Shown here piece by piece: positions 41,507 to 56,300 of a stretch of 64,000 bases of DNA. Made by a program: the position numbers and the translations under genes. Each line of letters starts with the position of its first letter. The first letter of the stretch is position 1. The notes under the pieces are model-generated. The model was not told where the DNA came from and searched no databases. It saw nothing but the letters and a program-made list of their open reading frames with translations. This DNA is from Isoetes taiwanensis (lineage: Eukaryota; Streptophyta; Lycopodiopsida; Isoetales; Isoetaceae). The DNA lies in contig JAJEKV010000577.1 in NCBI GenBank assembly GCA_021234155.1, forward strand, positions 78,171 to 142,170. The letters run 5' to 3'.

Positions 41507-44500
41507 TAGTAGTTGTATTTTTATGCATAGATTGCACGGATCTTAGAATGTTGTTGCCATATTGACCACAGTGGGAATTGAACCCCGACCTTTTGATCGA
41601 AGTCAAAGCAGCTAATCCACTGCGCTATGCGACCCTATTAGTGTTGATCTACCATCAAGTCAAATTCCTTTTGTCGATAAAACCTTATCATGAAGCTATT
41701 CAAAAGAATTATGGAGTAGCGAAGATCTTGCATAGACACCAAGGGTACTATTGGTTTAACTTTTACATAATGCAATTATGTTGAGATGGCGAGTTGGTCT
41801 AAGGCCGAGATTAAGGTTACGGTCCGAAAGGGCATGGGTTCAAATCCCATTCTCAACATAGTAGTTGTATTTTTATGCATAGATTACACGGATCTTAGAA
41901 TGTTGTTGCCATATTGACCCACGGTGGGAATTGAACCCCGACCTTTTGATCAGAAGTCAAGCAGCTAATCCTTTGCGCTATGCAGCCCTATTAGTGTTGA
42001 TCTACCATCAAGTCATTTGTCGATAAAACCTTATCATCGAAGCTATTCAAAAAATTATGGAGTAGCGAAGATCTTGCATAGACACGGTACTATTGGTTTA
42101 ACTTTTACATAGTGCAATTATGTTGAGATGGCGAGTTGGTCTAAGTGCCGGATTAAGGTTACGATTCAGAAAGGGCATGGGTTCAAATCCCATTCTCAAC
42201 ATAGTAGTTGTATTTTTATGCATAGATTGCGGATCTTAGAATGTTGTTGCCATATTGACCACAGTGGAAATTGAACCCACGACCTTTTGATCAGAAGTCA
42301 AGCAGCTAATCCTTTGCGCTATGCAACCCTATTAGTGTTGATCTACCATCAAGTCTGTTGTCGATAAAACCTTATCATCGAAGCTATTCAAAGTAGCACT
42401 GAAGATCTTGCATAGACACAAGGGTACTATTGGTTTAACTTTTACATAGTGCAATTATGTTGAGATGGCGAGAGTTGGTCTAAAGCCCGGATTAAGGTTT
42501 GGTCGAAAGGGCATGGGTTCAAATCCCATTCTCAACATAGTAGTTGTATTTTTATGCATAGATTGCGGATCTTAGAATGTTGTTGCCATATTGACCACAG
42601 TGGGAATTGAACCCACGACCTTTTGATCCAAAGTCAAAGCGGCGCTAATCCTGCGCTATGCAGCCCTATTAGTGTTGATCTACCATCAAGTCATGTTGTC
42701 GATAAAACCTTATCATGAAGCTATTCAAAAGAATTATGGAGTAGCACGAAGATCTTGCATAGACACAAGGGTACTATTGGTTTAACTTTTACATAGTGCA
42801 ATTATGTTGAGATGGCGAGTTGGTCTAAGGCCTAGATTAAGGTTACGGTCGAAAGGGCATGGGTTCAAATCCCATTCTCAACATAGTAGTTGTATTTTTA
42901 TGCATAGATTGCGGATCTTAGAATGTTGTTGCCATATTGACCCACGGTGGGAATTGAACCCACGACCTTTTGATCGAAGTCAAAGCGGCTAATCCCTTTG
43001 GCTATGCGACCCTATTAGTGTTGATCTACCATCAAGTCCTGTTGTCGATAAAACCTTATCATGAAGCTATTCAAAGAATTATGGAGTAGCACTCGAAGAT
43101 CTTGCATAGACAAAAGGGTACTATTGGTTTAACTTTTACATAGTGCAATTATGTTGAGATGGCGAGTTGGTCTAAAGGCCCGATTAAGGTTACGGTCAGA
43201 AAGGGCATGGGTTCAAATCCCATTCTCAACATAGTAGTTGTATTTTTATGCATAGATTGCCGCGGATCTTAGAATGTTGTTGCCATATTGACCACGGTGG
43301 GAATTGAACCCCGACCTTTTGATCAGAAGTCAAGCGGCGCTAATCCCCTGCGCTATGCAGCCCCTATTAGTGTTGATCTACCATCAAGTCTGTTGTCGAT
43401 AAAAGCTTATCATGAAGCTATTCAAAAAATTATGGGAGTAGCGAAGATCTTGCATAGACAAGGGGTACTATTGGTTTAACTTTTACATAGTGCAATTATG
43501 TTGAGATGGCGAGTTGGTCTAAGGCCCGGATTAAGGTTACGGTCAGAAAGGGCATGGGTTCAAATCCCATTCTCAACATAGTAGTTGTATTTTTATGCAT
43601 AGATTTGCGGATCTTAGGATGTTGTTGCCATATTGACCCACGGTGGGAATTGAACCCACGACCTTTTGATTGAAGTCAAGCGGCTAATCCCCTTTGCGCT
43701 ATGCAGCCCTATTAGTGTTGATCTACCATCAAGTCTGTTGTCGATAAAACCTTATCATGAAGCTATTCCAAAAGAATTATGGAGTAGCACTGAAGATCTT
43801 GCATAGACAAAGGGTACTATTGGTTTAACTTTTACATAGTGCAATTATGTTGAGATGGCGAGTTGGTCTAAAGGCGCGGATTAAGGTTACGGTCAGAAAG
43901 GGCATGGGTTCAAATCCCATTCTCAACATAGTAGTTGTATTTTTATGCATAGATTGCCGCGGATCTTAGAATGTTGTTGCCATATTGACCCACGGTGGGA
44001 ATTGAACCCACGACCTTTTGATCAGAAGTCAAAGCGCTAATCCCGCTGCGCTATGCAGCCCTATTAGTGTTGATCTACCATCAAGTCTGTTGTCGATAAA
44101 ACCTTATCGTGAAGCTATTCAAAAATTATGGAGTAGCGAAGATCTTGCATAGACACCGGGGGTACTATTGGTTTAACTTTTACATAGTGCAATTATGTTG
44201 AGATGGCGAGTTGGTCTAAGGAAAGCCCGGATTAAGGTTACGATTCGAAAGGGCATGGGTTCAAATCCCATTCTCAACATAGTAGTTGTATTTTTATGCA
44301 TAGATTGCCGCGGATCTTAGAATGTTGTTGCCATATTGACCCACGGTGGGAATTGAACCCACGACCTTTTGATCCGAAGTCAAGCAGCTAATCCCTTTGC
44401 GCTATGCGACCCTATTAGTGTTGATCTACCATCAAGTCCTATTGTCGATAAAAGCTTATCGTGAAGCTATTCAAAAAAATTATGGAGTAGCGAAGATCTT

Positions 44501-47500
44501 GCATAGACACCAGGGTACTATTGGTTTAACTTTTACATAGTGCAATTATGTTGAGATGGCCGAGTTGGTCTAAGGCCCGGATTAAGGTTACGGTCAGAAA
44601 GGGCATGGGTTCAAATCCCATTCTCAACATAGTAGTTGTATTTTTATGCATAGATTGCGGATCTTAGAATGTTGTTGCCATATTGACCACAGGGTGGGAA
44701 TTGAACCCCCGACCTTTTGATCAGAAGTCAAGCGCTAATCCTTTGCGCTATGCAGCCCTATTAGTGTTGATCTACCATCAAGTCTGTTGTCGATAAAACC
44801 TTATCATGAAGCTATTCAAAAGAATTATGGAGTAGCGAAGATCTTGCATAGACAAAAGGGTACTATTGGTTTAACTTTTACATAGTGCAATTATGTTGAG
44901 ATGGCGAGTTGGTCTAAAGGCGCCAGATTAAGGTTACGGTTCGAAAGGGCATGGGTTCAAATCCCATTCTCAACATAGTAGTTGTATTTTTATGCATAGA
45001 TTGCACGGATCTTAGAATGTTGTTGCCATATTGACCCACGGTGGGAATTGAACCCCGACCTTTTGATCGAAGTCAAAGCGCTAATCCTTTGCTGCTATGC
45101 GACCCTATTAGTGTTGATCTACCATCAAGTCTGTTTGTCGATAAAACCTTATCGTGAAGCTATTCAAAAGAATTATGGAGTAGCACTGAAGATCTTGCAT
45201 AGACAACAGGGTACTATTGGTTTAACTTTTACATAGTGCAATTATGTTGAGATGGCGAGTTGGTCTAAGGCGGATTAAGGTTACGGTTAGAAAGGGCATG
45301 GGTTCAAATCCCATTCTCAACATAGTAGTTGTATTTTTATGCATAGATTGCGGATCTTAGAATGTTGTTGCCATATTGACCACGGTGGGAATTGAACCCC
45401 CGACCTTTTGATCGAAGTCAAAGCGCTAATCCTTTGCGCTATGCGACCCTATTAGTGTTGATCTACCATCAAGTCATTTGTCGATAAAAGCTTATCATGA
45501 AGCTATTCAAAAAATTATGGAGTAGCACTGAAGATCTTGCATAGACAAATGTTGAGATGGCGAGTTGGGGGTACTATTGGTTTAACTTTTACATAGTGCA
45601 ATTATGTTGAGATGGCGAGGTTGGTCTAAGTGCAATTATGTTGAGATGTTAAGGTTGGTCTCAAAGGTTAAGGGTTACGGTCGAAAGGGCATGGGTTCAA
45701 ATCCCATTCTCAACATAGTAGTTGTATTTTTATGCATAGATTGCCTGCGGATCTTAGAATGTTGTTGCCATATTGACCACGGTGGGAATTGAACCCCGAC
45801 CTTTTGATCGAAGTCAAGCGCTAATCCCTTTGCGCTATGCAGCCCTATTAGTGTTGATCTACCATCAAGTCTTTGTCGATAAAACCTTATCGTGAAGCTA
45901 TTCAAAAAATTATGGAGTAGCGAAGATCTTGCATAGACACAAGGGTACTATTGGTTTAACTTTTACATAGTGCAATTATGTTGAGATGGCGAGTTGGTCT
46001 AAGGCGGATTAAGGTTACGGTCGAAAGGGCATGGGTTCAAATCCCATTCTCAACATAGTAGTTGTATTTTTATGCATAGATTGCCGCGGATCTTAGAATG
46101 TTGTTGCCATATTGACCACGGTGGGAATTGAACCCCGACCTTTTGATCCGAAGTCAAAGCGCTAATCCTTTGCGCTATGCGACCCTATTAGTGTTGATCT
46201 ACCATCAAGTCTGTTGTCGATAAAAAGCTTATCGGTGAAGCTATTCAAAAGAATTATGGAGTAGCACTTGAAGATCTTGCATAGACACGGGGTACTATTG
46301 GTTTAACTTTTACATAGTGCAATTATGTTGAGATGGCGAGTTGGTCTAAAGGCCGGATTAAGGTTACGGTCAGAAAGGGCATGGGTTCAAATCCCATTCT
46401 CAACATAGTAGTTGTATTTTTATGCATAGATTTGCGGATCTTAGAATGTTGTTGCCATATTGACCCACGGTGGGAATTGAACCCACGACCTTTTGATCGA
46501 AGTCAAGCGGCTAATCCGCTGCTATGCTATGCGACCCTATTAGTGTTGATCTACCATCAAGTCTGTTGTCGATAAAACCTTATCGCGAAGCTATTCAAAA
46601 ATTATGGGTAGCAGCGAAGATCTTGCATAGACAAAAGGGTACTATTGGTTTAACTTTTACATAATGCAATTATGTTGAGATGGCGAGTTGGTCTAAAGCT
46701 AGATTAAGGTTACGGTCGAAAGGGCATGGGTTCAAATCCCATTCTCAACATAGTAGTTGTATTTTTATGCATAGATTGCGCGGATCTTAGAATGTTGTTG
46801 CCATATTGACCCACGGTGGGAATTGAACCCCGACCTTTTGATCAGAAGTCAAGCGCGCTAATCCCTGCTGCGCTATGCAGCCCTATTAGTGTTGATCTAC
46901 CATCAAGTCTGTTGTCGATAAAACCTTATCATGAAGCTATTCAAAAGAATTATGGAGTAGCGAAGATCTTGCATAGACACAAAAGGGTACTATTGGTTTA
47001 ACTTTTACATAGTGCAATTATGTTGAGATGGCGAGTTGGTCTAAAGGCGCCCGGATTAAGGTTACGGTCGAAAGGGCATGGGTTCAAATCCCATTCTCAA
47101 CATAGTAGTTGTATTTTTATGCATAGATTGCCGCGGATCTTAGAATGTTGTTGCCATATTGACCACGGTGGGAATTGAACCCCGACCTTTTGATCGAAGT
47201 CAAGCGCTAATCCCAGCTGTGCTATGCAGCCCTATTAGTGTTGATCTACCATCAAGTCTGTTGTCGATAAAACCTTATCATGAAGCTATTCCAAAAATTA
47301 TGGAGTAGCACTTAGCGAAGATCTTGCATAGACACAAAGGGTACTATTGGTTTTAACTTTTACATAATGCAATTATGTTGAGATGGCGAGTTGGTCTAAA
47401 GGCGCCCGGATTAAGGTTACGGTCGAAAGGGCATGGGTTCAAATCCCATTCTCAACATAGTAGTTGTATTTTTATGCATAGATTGCGGATCTTAGAATGT

Positions 47501-48601
47501 TGTTGCCATATTGACCACGGTGGGAATTGAACCCACGACCTTTTGATCCGAAGTCAAGCGCGCTAATCCAACTTTAGCTATGCGGCCCTATTAGTGTTGA
47601 TCTACCATCAAGTCACATTTGTCGATAAAAGCTTATCGTGAAGCTATTCAAAAAATTATGGAGTAGCACTGAAGATCTTGCATAGACACCGGGGTACTAT
47701 TGGTTTAACTTTTACATAGTGCAATTATGTTGAGATGGCGAGTTGGTCTAAAGGCGGATTAAGGTTAAGTCAGAAAGGGCATGGGTTCAAATCCCATTCT
47801 CAACATAGTAGTTGTATTTTTATGCATAGATTTGCGGATCTTAGAATGTTGTTGCCATATTGACCCACGGTGGGAATTGAACCCACGACCTTTTGATCAG
47901 AAGTCAAAGCGCTAATCCAACTGCTATGCGACCCTATTAGTGTTGATCTACCATCAAGTCTGTTGTCGATAAAAGCTTATCATCGTGAGCTATTCAAAAA
48001 ATTATGGTAGTAGCGAAGATCTTGCATAGACAAAGGGTACTATTGGTTTATTGGTTTAACTTTACATAGTGCAATTATGTTGAGATGGCGAGTTGGTCTA
48101 AAGGTTGATTAAGGTTGATATTGGTCGAAAGGGCATGGGTTTCAAATCCCATTCTCAACATAGTAGTTGTATTTTTATGCATAGATTGCGGATCTTAGAA
48201 TGTTGTTGCCATATTGATTGACCCACGGTGGGAATTGAACCCACGACCTTTTGATCGAAGTCAAGATTGGGCTAATCCATGGGTTCAAATCAATTCTCAA
48301 CTGCGCTATGCAGCCCTATTAGTGTTGATCTACCATCAAGTCCTTTTGTCGATAAAAAGCTTATCGGTGAAGCTATTCAAAAAATTATGGAGTACCATCG
48401 AAGATCTTGCATAGACACGCTATTCGGGGTACTATTGGTTTAACTTTTACATAGTGCAATTATGTTGAGATGGTAGAGTTGGTCTAAAGGCGGATTAAAT
48501 TAAGGTTACGGTCAGAAAGGGCATGGGTTCAAATCCCATTCTCAACATAGTAGTTGTATTTTTATGCATAGATTGCGGATCTTAGAATGTTGTTGCCATA
48601 T

Positions 48602-48675
48602 TGACCACAGTGGGAATTGAGCCCACGACCTTTTGATCCGAAGTCAAACGCGCTAATCCACTGCGCTATGCAGCC
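48602..48675 (-). tRNA. tRNA-Arg(TCG), near-intact
   Basis: 74 nt, complete acceptor, D arm and anticodon arm (CTTCGGA). The only departure from consensus is GGGCTCAATTCCC for GGGTTCAATTCCC, which alters T54 in the B box. Confidence 0.85.
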
Positions 48676-49513
48676 CTATTAGTGTTGATCTACCATCAAG
48701 TCCTGTTGTCGATAAAAGCTTATCGTGAAGCTATTCAAAAAATTATGGAGTAGCAGCGAAGATCTTGCATAGACACGGGGTACTATTGGTTTAACTTTTA
48801 CATAATGCAATTATGTTGAGATGGCGAGTTGGTCTAAGGGCCGGATTAAGGTTCTGGTCGAAAGGGCATGGGTTCAAATCCCATTCTCAACATAGTAGTT
48901 GTATTTTTATGCATAGATTGCGGATCTTAGAATGTTGTTGCCATATTGACCACGGTGGGAATTGAACCCCGACCTTTTGATCCGAAGTCAAACGCGCTAA
49001 TCCTCTGCGCTATGCAGCCCTATTAGTGTTGATCTACCATCAAGTCACATTTGTCGATAAAACCTTATCAGCGAAGCTATTCCAAAAAATTATGGAGTAG
49101 CACTGAAGATCTTGCATAGACACCAGGGTACTATTGGTTTAACTTTTACATAGTGCAATTATGTTGAGATGGCCGAGTTGGTCTAAAGGGCCCGGATTAA
49201 GGTTAAGTCAGAAAGGGCATGGGTTCAAATCCCATTCTCAACATAGTAGTTGTATTTTTATGCATAGATTTGCGGATCTTAGAATGTTGTTGCCATATTG
49301 ACCCACGGTGGGAATTGAACCCACGACCTTTTGATCAGAAGTCAAAGCGGCTAATCCCTTTGCGCTATGCGACCCTATTAGTGTTGATCTACCATCAAGT
49401 CCTGTTGTCGATAAAAGCTTATCAGTGAAGCTATTCCAAAGAATTATGGAGTAGCGAAGATCTTGCATAGACAAAAGGGTACTATTGGTTTAACTTTTAC
49501 ATAGTGCAATTAT

Positions 49514-49595
49514 GTTGAGATGGCCGAGTTGGTCTAAGGGCCCAGATTAAGGTTACGGTCAGAAAGGGCATGGGTTCAAATCCCATTCTCAACAT
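49514..49595 (+). tRNA. tRNA-Leu(AAG), full A box, altered anticodon stem
   Basis: It keeps TGGCCGAGTTGG and the 5' stem CCAGA but has TTACGG in place of TTCTGG on the 3' side, which breaks pairing. This TCTGG->TACGG change is present in most array D copies. Confidence 0.65.
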
Positions 49596-52090
49596 AGTAG
49601 TTGTATTTTTATGCATAGATTGCGGATCTTAGAATGTTGTTGCCATATTGACCACGGTGGGAATTGAACCCCGACCTTTTGATCAGAAGTCAAGCAGCTA
49701 ATCCTTTGCGCTATATCGACCCTATTAGTGTTGATCTACCATCAAGTCCTGTTGTCGATAAAACCTTATCATGAAGCTATTCAAAAAAATTATGGAGTAG
49801 CACTGAAGATCTTGCATAGACACGGGGTACTATTGGTTTAACTTTTACATAGTGCAATTATGTTGAGATGGCGAGTTGGTCTAAAGGCATTTGATTAAGG
49901 TTACGGTCGAAAGGGCATGGGTTCAAATCCCATTCTCAACATAGTAGTTGTATTTTTATGCATAGATTGCGGATCTTAGAATGTTGTTGCCATATTGACC
50001 CACGGTGGGAATTGAACCCCGACCTTTTGATCGAAGTCAAGCGCTAATTAATGCAGCCTATTAGTGTTGATCTACCATCAAGTCCATTGTGATCTGTTCT
50101 ACCACCTATTTTGATGGTACCATCGATGTCGAAAGGGCATGGGCATAGTAGTTGTAATGCATAGATTGCGGATCTTAGAAATATTGAAAAATGGGAATGA
50201 ACCCTTACCTTTGATCAGAAGTCAACCCTTTGCTATTAGTGTTGATCTACCATCAAGTTGTTGTCGATAAAACCTTATCGTGAAGCTATTCAAAAAATTA
50301 GCACTGAAGATCTTGCATAGACAAAGGGTACTATTGGTTTAACTTTTACATAGTGCAATTATGTTGAGATGGCCGAGTTGGTCTAAAAGGGAGATTAAAG
50401 GTTACGGTTAGAAAGGGCATGGGTTCAAATCCCATTCTCAACATAGTAGTTGTATTTTTATGCATAGATTGCGCGGATCTTAGAATGTTGTTGCCATATT
50501 GACCCACGGTGGGAATTGAACCCCGACCTTTTGATCAGAAGTCAAGCGGCTAATCCCGCTGCGCTATGCGACCCTATTAGTGTTGATCTACCATCAAGTC
50601 TGTTGTCGATAAAACCTTATCGTGAAGCTATTCCAAAAAATTATGGAGTAGCGAAGATCTTGCATAGACAAAGGGTACTATTGGTTTAACTTTTACATAG
50701 TGCAATTATGTTGAGATGGCGAGTTGGTCTAAAAGGCGGATTAAGGTTACGGTCAGAAAGGGCATGGGTTCAAATCCCATTCTCAACATAGTAGTTGTAT
50801 TTTTATGCATAGATTGCGGATCTTAGAATGTTGTTGCCATATTGACCACGGTGGGAATTGAACCCACGACCTTTTGATCAGAAGTCAAGCGCGCTAATCC
50901 TTTGCTATGCGACCCTATTAGTGTTGATCTACCATCAAGTCTGTTGTCGATAAAACCTTATCGGTGAAGCTATTCAAAAGAATTATGGAGTAGCGAAGAT
51001 CTTGCATAGACAAAGGGTACTATTGGTTTAACTTTTACATAGTGCAATTATGTTGAGATGGCGAGTTGGTCTAAGGGCCGGATTAAGGTTACGGTCAGAA
51101 AGGGCATGGGTTCAAATCCCATTCTCAACATAGTAGTTGTATTTTTATGCATAGATTGCCGCGGATCTTAGAATGTTGTTGCCATATTGACCACGGTGGG
51201 AATTGAACCCCGACCTTTTGATCAGAAGTCAAGCGCGCTAATCCTTTGCGCTATGCAGCCCTATTAGTGTTGATCTACCATCAAGTCTGTTGTCGATAAA
51301 ACCTTATCGTGAAGCTATTCAAAAAAATTATGGAGTAGCACGAAGATCTTGCATAGACACAAAGGGTACTATTGGTTTAACTTTTACATAGTGCAATTAT
51401 GTTGAGATGGCGAGTTGGTCTAAGGCGGATTAAGGTTACGGTAGAAAGGGCATGGGTTCAAATCCCATTCTCAACATAGTAGTTGTATTTTTATGCATAG
51501 ATTGCGGATCTTAGAATGTTGTTGCCCATATTGACCACGGTGGGAATTGAACCCCGACCTTTTGATCCGAAGTCAAAAGCTAATCCTTTGCGCTATGCAG
51601 ACCCTATTAGTGTTGATCTACCATCAAGTCTGTTGTCGATAAAACCTTATCGGTGAAGCTATTCAAAAAGAATTATGGAGTAGCACTCGAAGATCTTGCA
51701 TAGACACAAGGGTACTATTGGTTTAACTTTTACATAGTGCAATTATGTTGAGATGGCGAGTTGGTCTAAAGCCCGATTAAGGTTACGGTCGAAAGGGCAT
51801 GGGTTCAAATCCCATTCTCAACATAGTAGTTGTATTTTTATGCATAGATTGCGGATCTTAGAATGTTGTTGCCATATTGACCACAGTGGGAATTGAACCC
51901 ACGACCTTTTGATCAGAAGTCAAAGCAGCTAATCCTTTGCGCTATGCGACCCTATTAGTGTTGATCTACCATCAAGTCTGTTGTCGATAAAAGCTTATCG
52001 TGAAGCTATTCAAAAAAATTATGGAGTAGCACGAAGATCTTGCATAGACACCAGGGTACTATTGGTTTAACTTTTACATAGTGCAATTAT

Positions 52091-52171
52091 GTTGAGATGG
52101 CCGAGTTGGTCTAAAGCGCCAGATTAAGGTTCTGGTCAGAAAGGGCATGGGTTCAAATCCCATTCTCAACA
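52091..52171 (+). tRNA. tRNA-Leu(AAG), intact (best copy in array D)
   Basis: 81 nt with full A box TGGCCGAGTTGG, anticodon stem CCAGA/TCTGG, loop TTAAGGT, B box GGTTCAAATCC and discriminator A. It differs from 11337-11417 only by AAGCGCC for AGGCGCC and TCAGA for TCCGA in the variable arm. TTTTT follows about 15 nt downstream. Confidence 0.92.
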
Positions 52172-52190
52172 TAGTAGTTGTATTTTTATG
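52105..52190 (+). promoter_or_regulatory. Representative Pol III control elements of the tRNA-Leu gene
   Basis: Internal A box (TGGCCGAGTTGG) and B box (GGTTCAAATCC) are present in this copy, and a TTTTT terminator lies at about 52186-52190. Just upstream, gtgcaattat supplies the CAA motif typical of plant tRNA genes. tRNA-Arg on the opposite strand has an upstream atcaacact but no T run in the convergent spacer. Confidence 0.6.
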
Positions 52191-53264
52191 CATAGATTGC
52201 ATGGATCTTAGAATGTTGTTGCCATATTGACCACAGTGGGAATTGAACCCACGACCTTTTGATCGAAGTCAAGCGGCTAATCCTTTGCGCTATGCATGCC
52301 CTATTAGTGTTGATCTACCATCAAGTCTGTTGTCGATAAAACCTTATCATGAAGCTATTCAAAAAATTATGGAGTAGCGAAGATCTTGCATAGACACAAA
52401 GGGGTACTATTGGTTTAACTTTTACATAGTGCAATTATGTTGAGATGGCGAGTTGGTCTAAAGGCGCGGATTAAGGTTACGGTCAGAAAGGGCATGGGTT
52501 CAAATCCCATTCTCAACATAGTAGTTGTATTTTTATGCATAGATTGCGGGATCTTAGAATGTTGTTGCCATATTGACCACGGTGGGAATTGAACCCGACC
52601 TTTTGATGAAGTCAAAGTCAAGCGGCTAATCATAATCCCTATGCGACCCTATTAGTGTTGATCTACCATCAAAGTTGTCGATAAAAGCTTATCGTGAAGC
52701 TATTCAAAAGAATTATGGGTAGCAGCGAAGATCTTGCATAGACAAAGGGTACTATTGGTTTAACTTTTACATAGTGCAATTATGTTGAGATGGCGAGTTG
52801 GTCTAAGGCGCGGATTAAGGTTACGGAAAGAAAGGGCATGGGTTCAAATCCCATTCTCAACATAGTAGTTGTATTTTTATGCATAGATTGCGGATCTTAG
52901 AATGTTGTTGCCATATTGACCACGGTGGGAATTGAACCCCGACCTTTTGATCCAGAAGTCAAGCGGCGCTAATCCCTTTGCTTGCTATGCAGCCCTATTA
53001 GTGTTGATCTACCATCAAGTCTGTTGTCGATAAAACCTTATCATGAAGCTATTCAAAAAATTATGGAGTAGCACTCAAGATCTTGCATAGACAAAAGGGT
53101 ACTATTGGTTTAACTTTTACATAGTGCAATTATGTTGAGATGGCGAGTTGGTCTAAAGCCCGATTAAGGTTCTGGTCGAAAGGGCATGGGTTCAAATCCC
53201 ATTCTCAACATAGTAGTTGTATTTTTATGCATAGATTGCGGATCTTAGAATGTTGTTGCCATAT

Positions 53265-53338
53265 TGACCACAGTGGGAATTGAACCCACGACCTTTTGAT
53301 CTGAAGTCAAACGCGCTAATCCACTGCGCTATGCAGCC
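53265..53338 (-). tRNA. tRNA-Arg body with TCA anticodon
   Basis: 74 nt, all arms intact, but the anticodon loop reads CTTCAGA, giving anticodon TCA in place of TCG. This is a CpG->CpA change. As written it would pair with UGA. Copies with the same TCA are seen in array A (about 14475 and 14843). Confidence 0.75.
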
Positions 53339-56300
53339 CTATTAGTGTTGATCTACCATCAAGTCTGTTGTCGATAAAAGCTTATCATGAAGCTATTCAA
53401 AAGAATTATGGAGTAGCGAAGATCTTGCATAGACAAAGGGGTACTATTGGTTTAACTTTTACATAGTGCAATTATGTTGAGATGGCGAGTTGGTCTAAGG
53501 GCGCCCGGATTAAGGTTGGTCGAGAAGGGCATGGGTTCAAATCCCATTCTCAACATAGTAGTTGTATTTTTATGCATAGATTGCGCGGATCTTAGAATGT
53601 TGTTGCCATATTGACCACGGTGGGAATTGAACCCCGACCTTTTGATCGAAGTCAAGCGGCTAATCCCTGCGCTATCAGCCCTATTAGTGTTGATCTACCA
53701 TCAAGTCTGTTGTCGATAAAAGCTTATCAGTGAAGCTATTCAAAAGAATTATGGAGTAGCAGCGAAGATCTTGCATAGACAAAAGGGTACTATTGGTTTA
53801 ACTTTTACATAGTGCAATTATGTTGAGATGGCGAGTTGGTCTAAAAGCTAGATTAAGGTTACGGTCGAAAGGGCATGGGTTCAAATCCCATTCTCAACAT
53901 AGTAGTTGTATTTTTATGCATAGATTGCGGATCTTAGAATGTTGTTGCCATATTGACCACGGTGGGAATTGAACCCCCGACCTTTTGATCAGAAGTCAAA
54001 AATGGCTAATCCTTGCGCTATGCGACCCTATTAGTGTTGATCTACCATCAAGTCTGTTGTCGATAAAAGCTTATCAGTGAAGCTATTCAAAAAAATTATG
54101 GAGTAGCACTCAAGATCTTGCATAGACACGGGGGTACTATTGGTTTAACTTTTACATAGTGCAATTATGTTGAGATGGCGAGTTGGTCTAAAGGCGCGGA
54201 TTAAGGTTACGGTAGAAAGGGCATGGGTTCAAATCCCATTCTCAACATAGTAGTTGTATTTTTATGCATAGATTGCGGATCTTAGAATGTTGTTGCCATA
54301 TTGACCACGGTGGGAATTGAACCCACGACCTTTTGATCAGAAGTCAAGCAGCTAATCCCTTTGCGCTATGCGACCCTATTAGTGTTGATCTACCATCAAG
54401 TCCTGTTGTCGATAAAAGCTTATCGAAGCTATTCAAAAATTATGGAGTAGCGAAGATCTTGCATAGACACGGGTACTATTGGTTTAACTTTTACATAGTG
54501 CAATTATGTTGAGATGGCGAGTTGGTCTAAGGGCCCGGATTAAGGTTACGGTCAGAAAGGGCATGGGTTCAAATCCCATTCTCAACATAGTAGTTGTATT
54601 TTTATGCATAGATTGCACGGATCTTAGAATGTTGTTGCCATATTGACCACGGTGGGAATTGAACCCCGACCTTTTGATCAGAAGTCAAGCAAGCGCTAAT
54701 CCCGCTGCTATATGCACCCTATTAGTGTTGATCTACCATCAAGTCACATTTGTCGATAAAAGCTTATATCGAAGCTATTCAAAAAATTATGGGTAGCAGC
54801 GAAGATCTTGCATAGACAAAGGGTACTATTGGTTTAACTTTTACATAGTGCAATTATGTTGAGATGGCGAGTTGGTCTAAGGCGCCCGGATTAAGGTTAC
54901 GGTCAGAAAGGGCATGGGTTCAAATCCCATTCTCAACATAGTAGTTGTATTTTTATGCATAGATTGCGCGGATCTTAGAATGTTGTTGCCATATTGACCC
55001 ACGGTGGGAATTGAACCCGCGACCTTTTGATCGAAGTCAAGCGCTAATCCCTTTATGCTATGCAGCCCTATTAGTGTTGATCTACCATCAAGTCTGTTGT
55101 CGATAAAACCTTATCATGAAGCTATTCCAAAAGAATTATGGAGTAGCACTGAAGATCTTGCATAGACACAAAGGGTACTATTGGTTTAACTTTTACATAG
55201 TGCAATTATGTTTGAGATGGCGAGTTGGTCTAAAGGCGGATTAAGGTTACGGTCGAAAGGGCATGGGTTCAAATCCCATTCTCAACATAGTAGTTGTATT
55301 TTTATGCATAGATTGCCGCGGATCTTAGAATGTTGTTGCCATATTGACCCACGGTGGGAATTGAACCCGCGACCTTTTGATCAGAAGTCAAGCAGCTAAT
55401 CCCTTTGCGCTATGCAGCCCTATTAGTGTTGATCTACCATCAAGTCTGTTGTCGATAAAAGCTTATCGTGAAGCTATTCAAAAAATTATGGAGTAGCGAA
55501 GATCTTGCATAGACACGAGGGGTACTATTGGTTTAACTTTTACATAGTGCAATTATGTTGAGATGGCGAGTTGGTCTAAAGGCGCCCGGATTAAGGTTAC
55601 GGTCGAAAGGGCATGGGTTCAAATCCCATTCTCAACATAGTAGTTGTATTTTTATGCATAGATTGCGGATCTTAGAATGTTGTTGCCATATTGACCCACG
55701 GTGGGAATTGAACCCACGACCTTTTGATCGAAGTCAAGCAGCTAATCCTTTGCGCTATGCAGCCCTATTAGTGTTGATCTACCATCAAGTCTGTTGTCGA
55801 TAAAACCTTATCATCGAAGCTATTCAAAAATTATGGAGTAGCGAAGATCTTGCATAGACAAAGGGTACTATTGGTTTAACTTTTACATAATGCAATTATG
55901 TTGAGATGGCGAGTTGGTCTAAAGGCGCGGATTAAGGTTACGGTTAGAAAGGGCATGGGTTCAAATCCCATTCTCAACATAGTAGTTGTATTTTTATGCA
56001 TAGATTTGCGGATCTTAGAATGTTGTTGCCATATTGACCACGGTGGGAATTGAACCCCGACCTTTTGATCAGAAGTCAAGCGGCTAATCCCGCTGGCTAT
56101 GCAGCCCTATTAGTGTTGATCTACCATCAAGTCTGTTGTCGATAAAACCTTATCATGAAGCTATTCAAAAAAATTATGGGTAGCGATAAAGATCTTGCAT
56201 AGACACAAGGGTACTATTGGTTTAACTTTTACATAGTGCAATTATGTTGAGATGGCGAGTTGGTCTAAGGCCCGGATTAAGGTTACGGTCAGAAAGGGCA

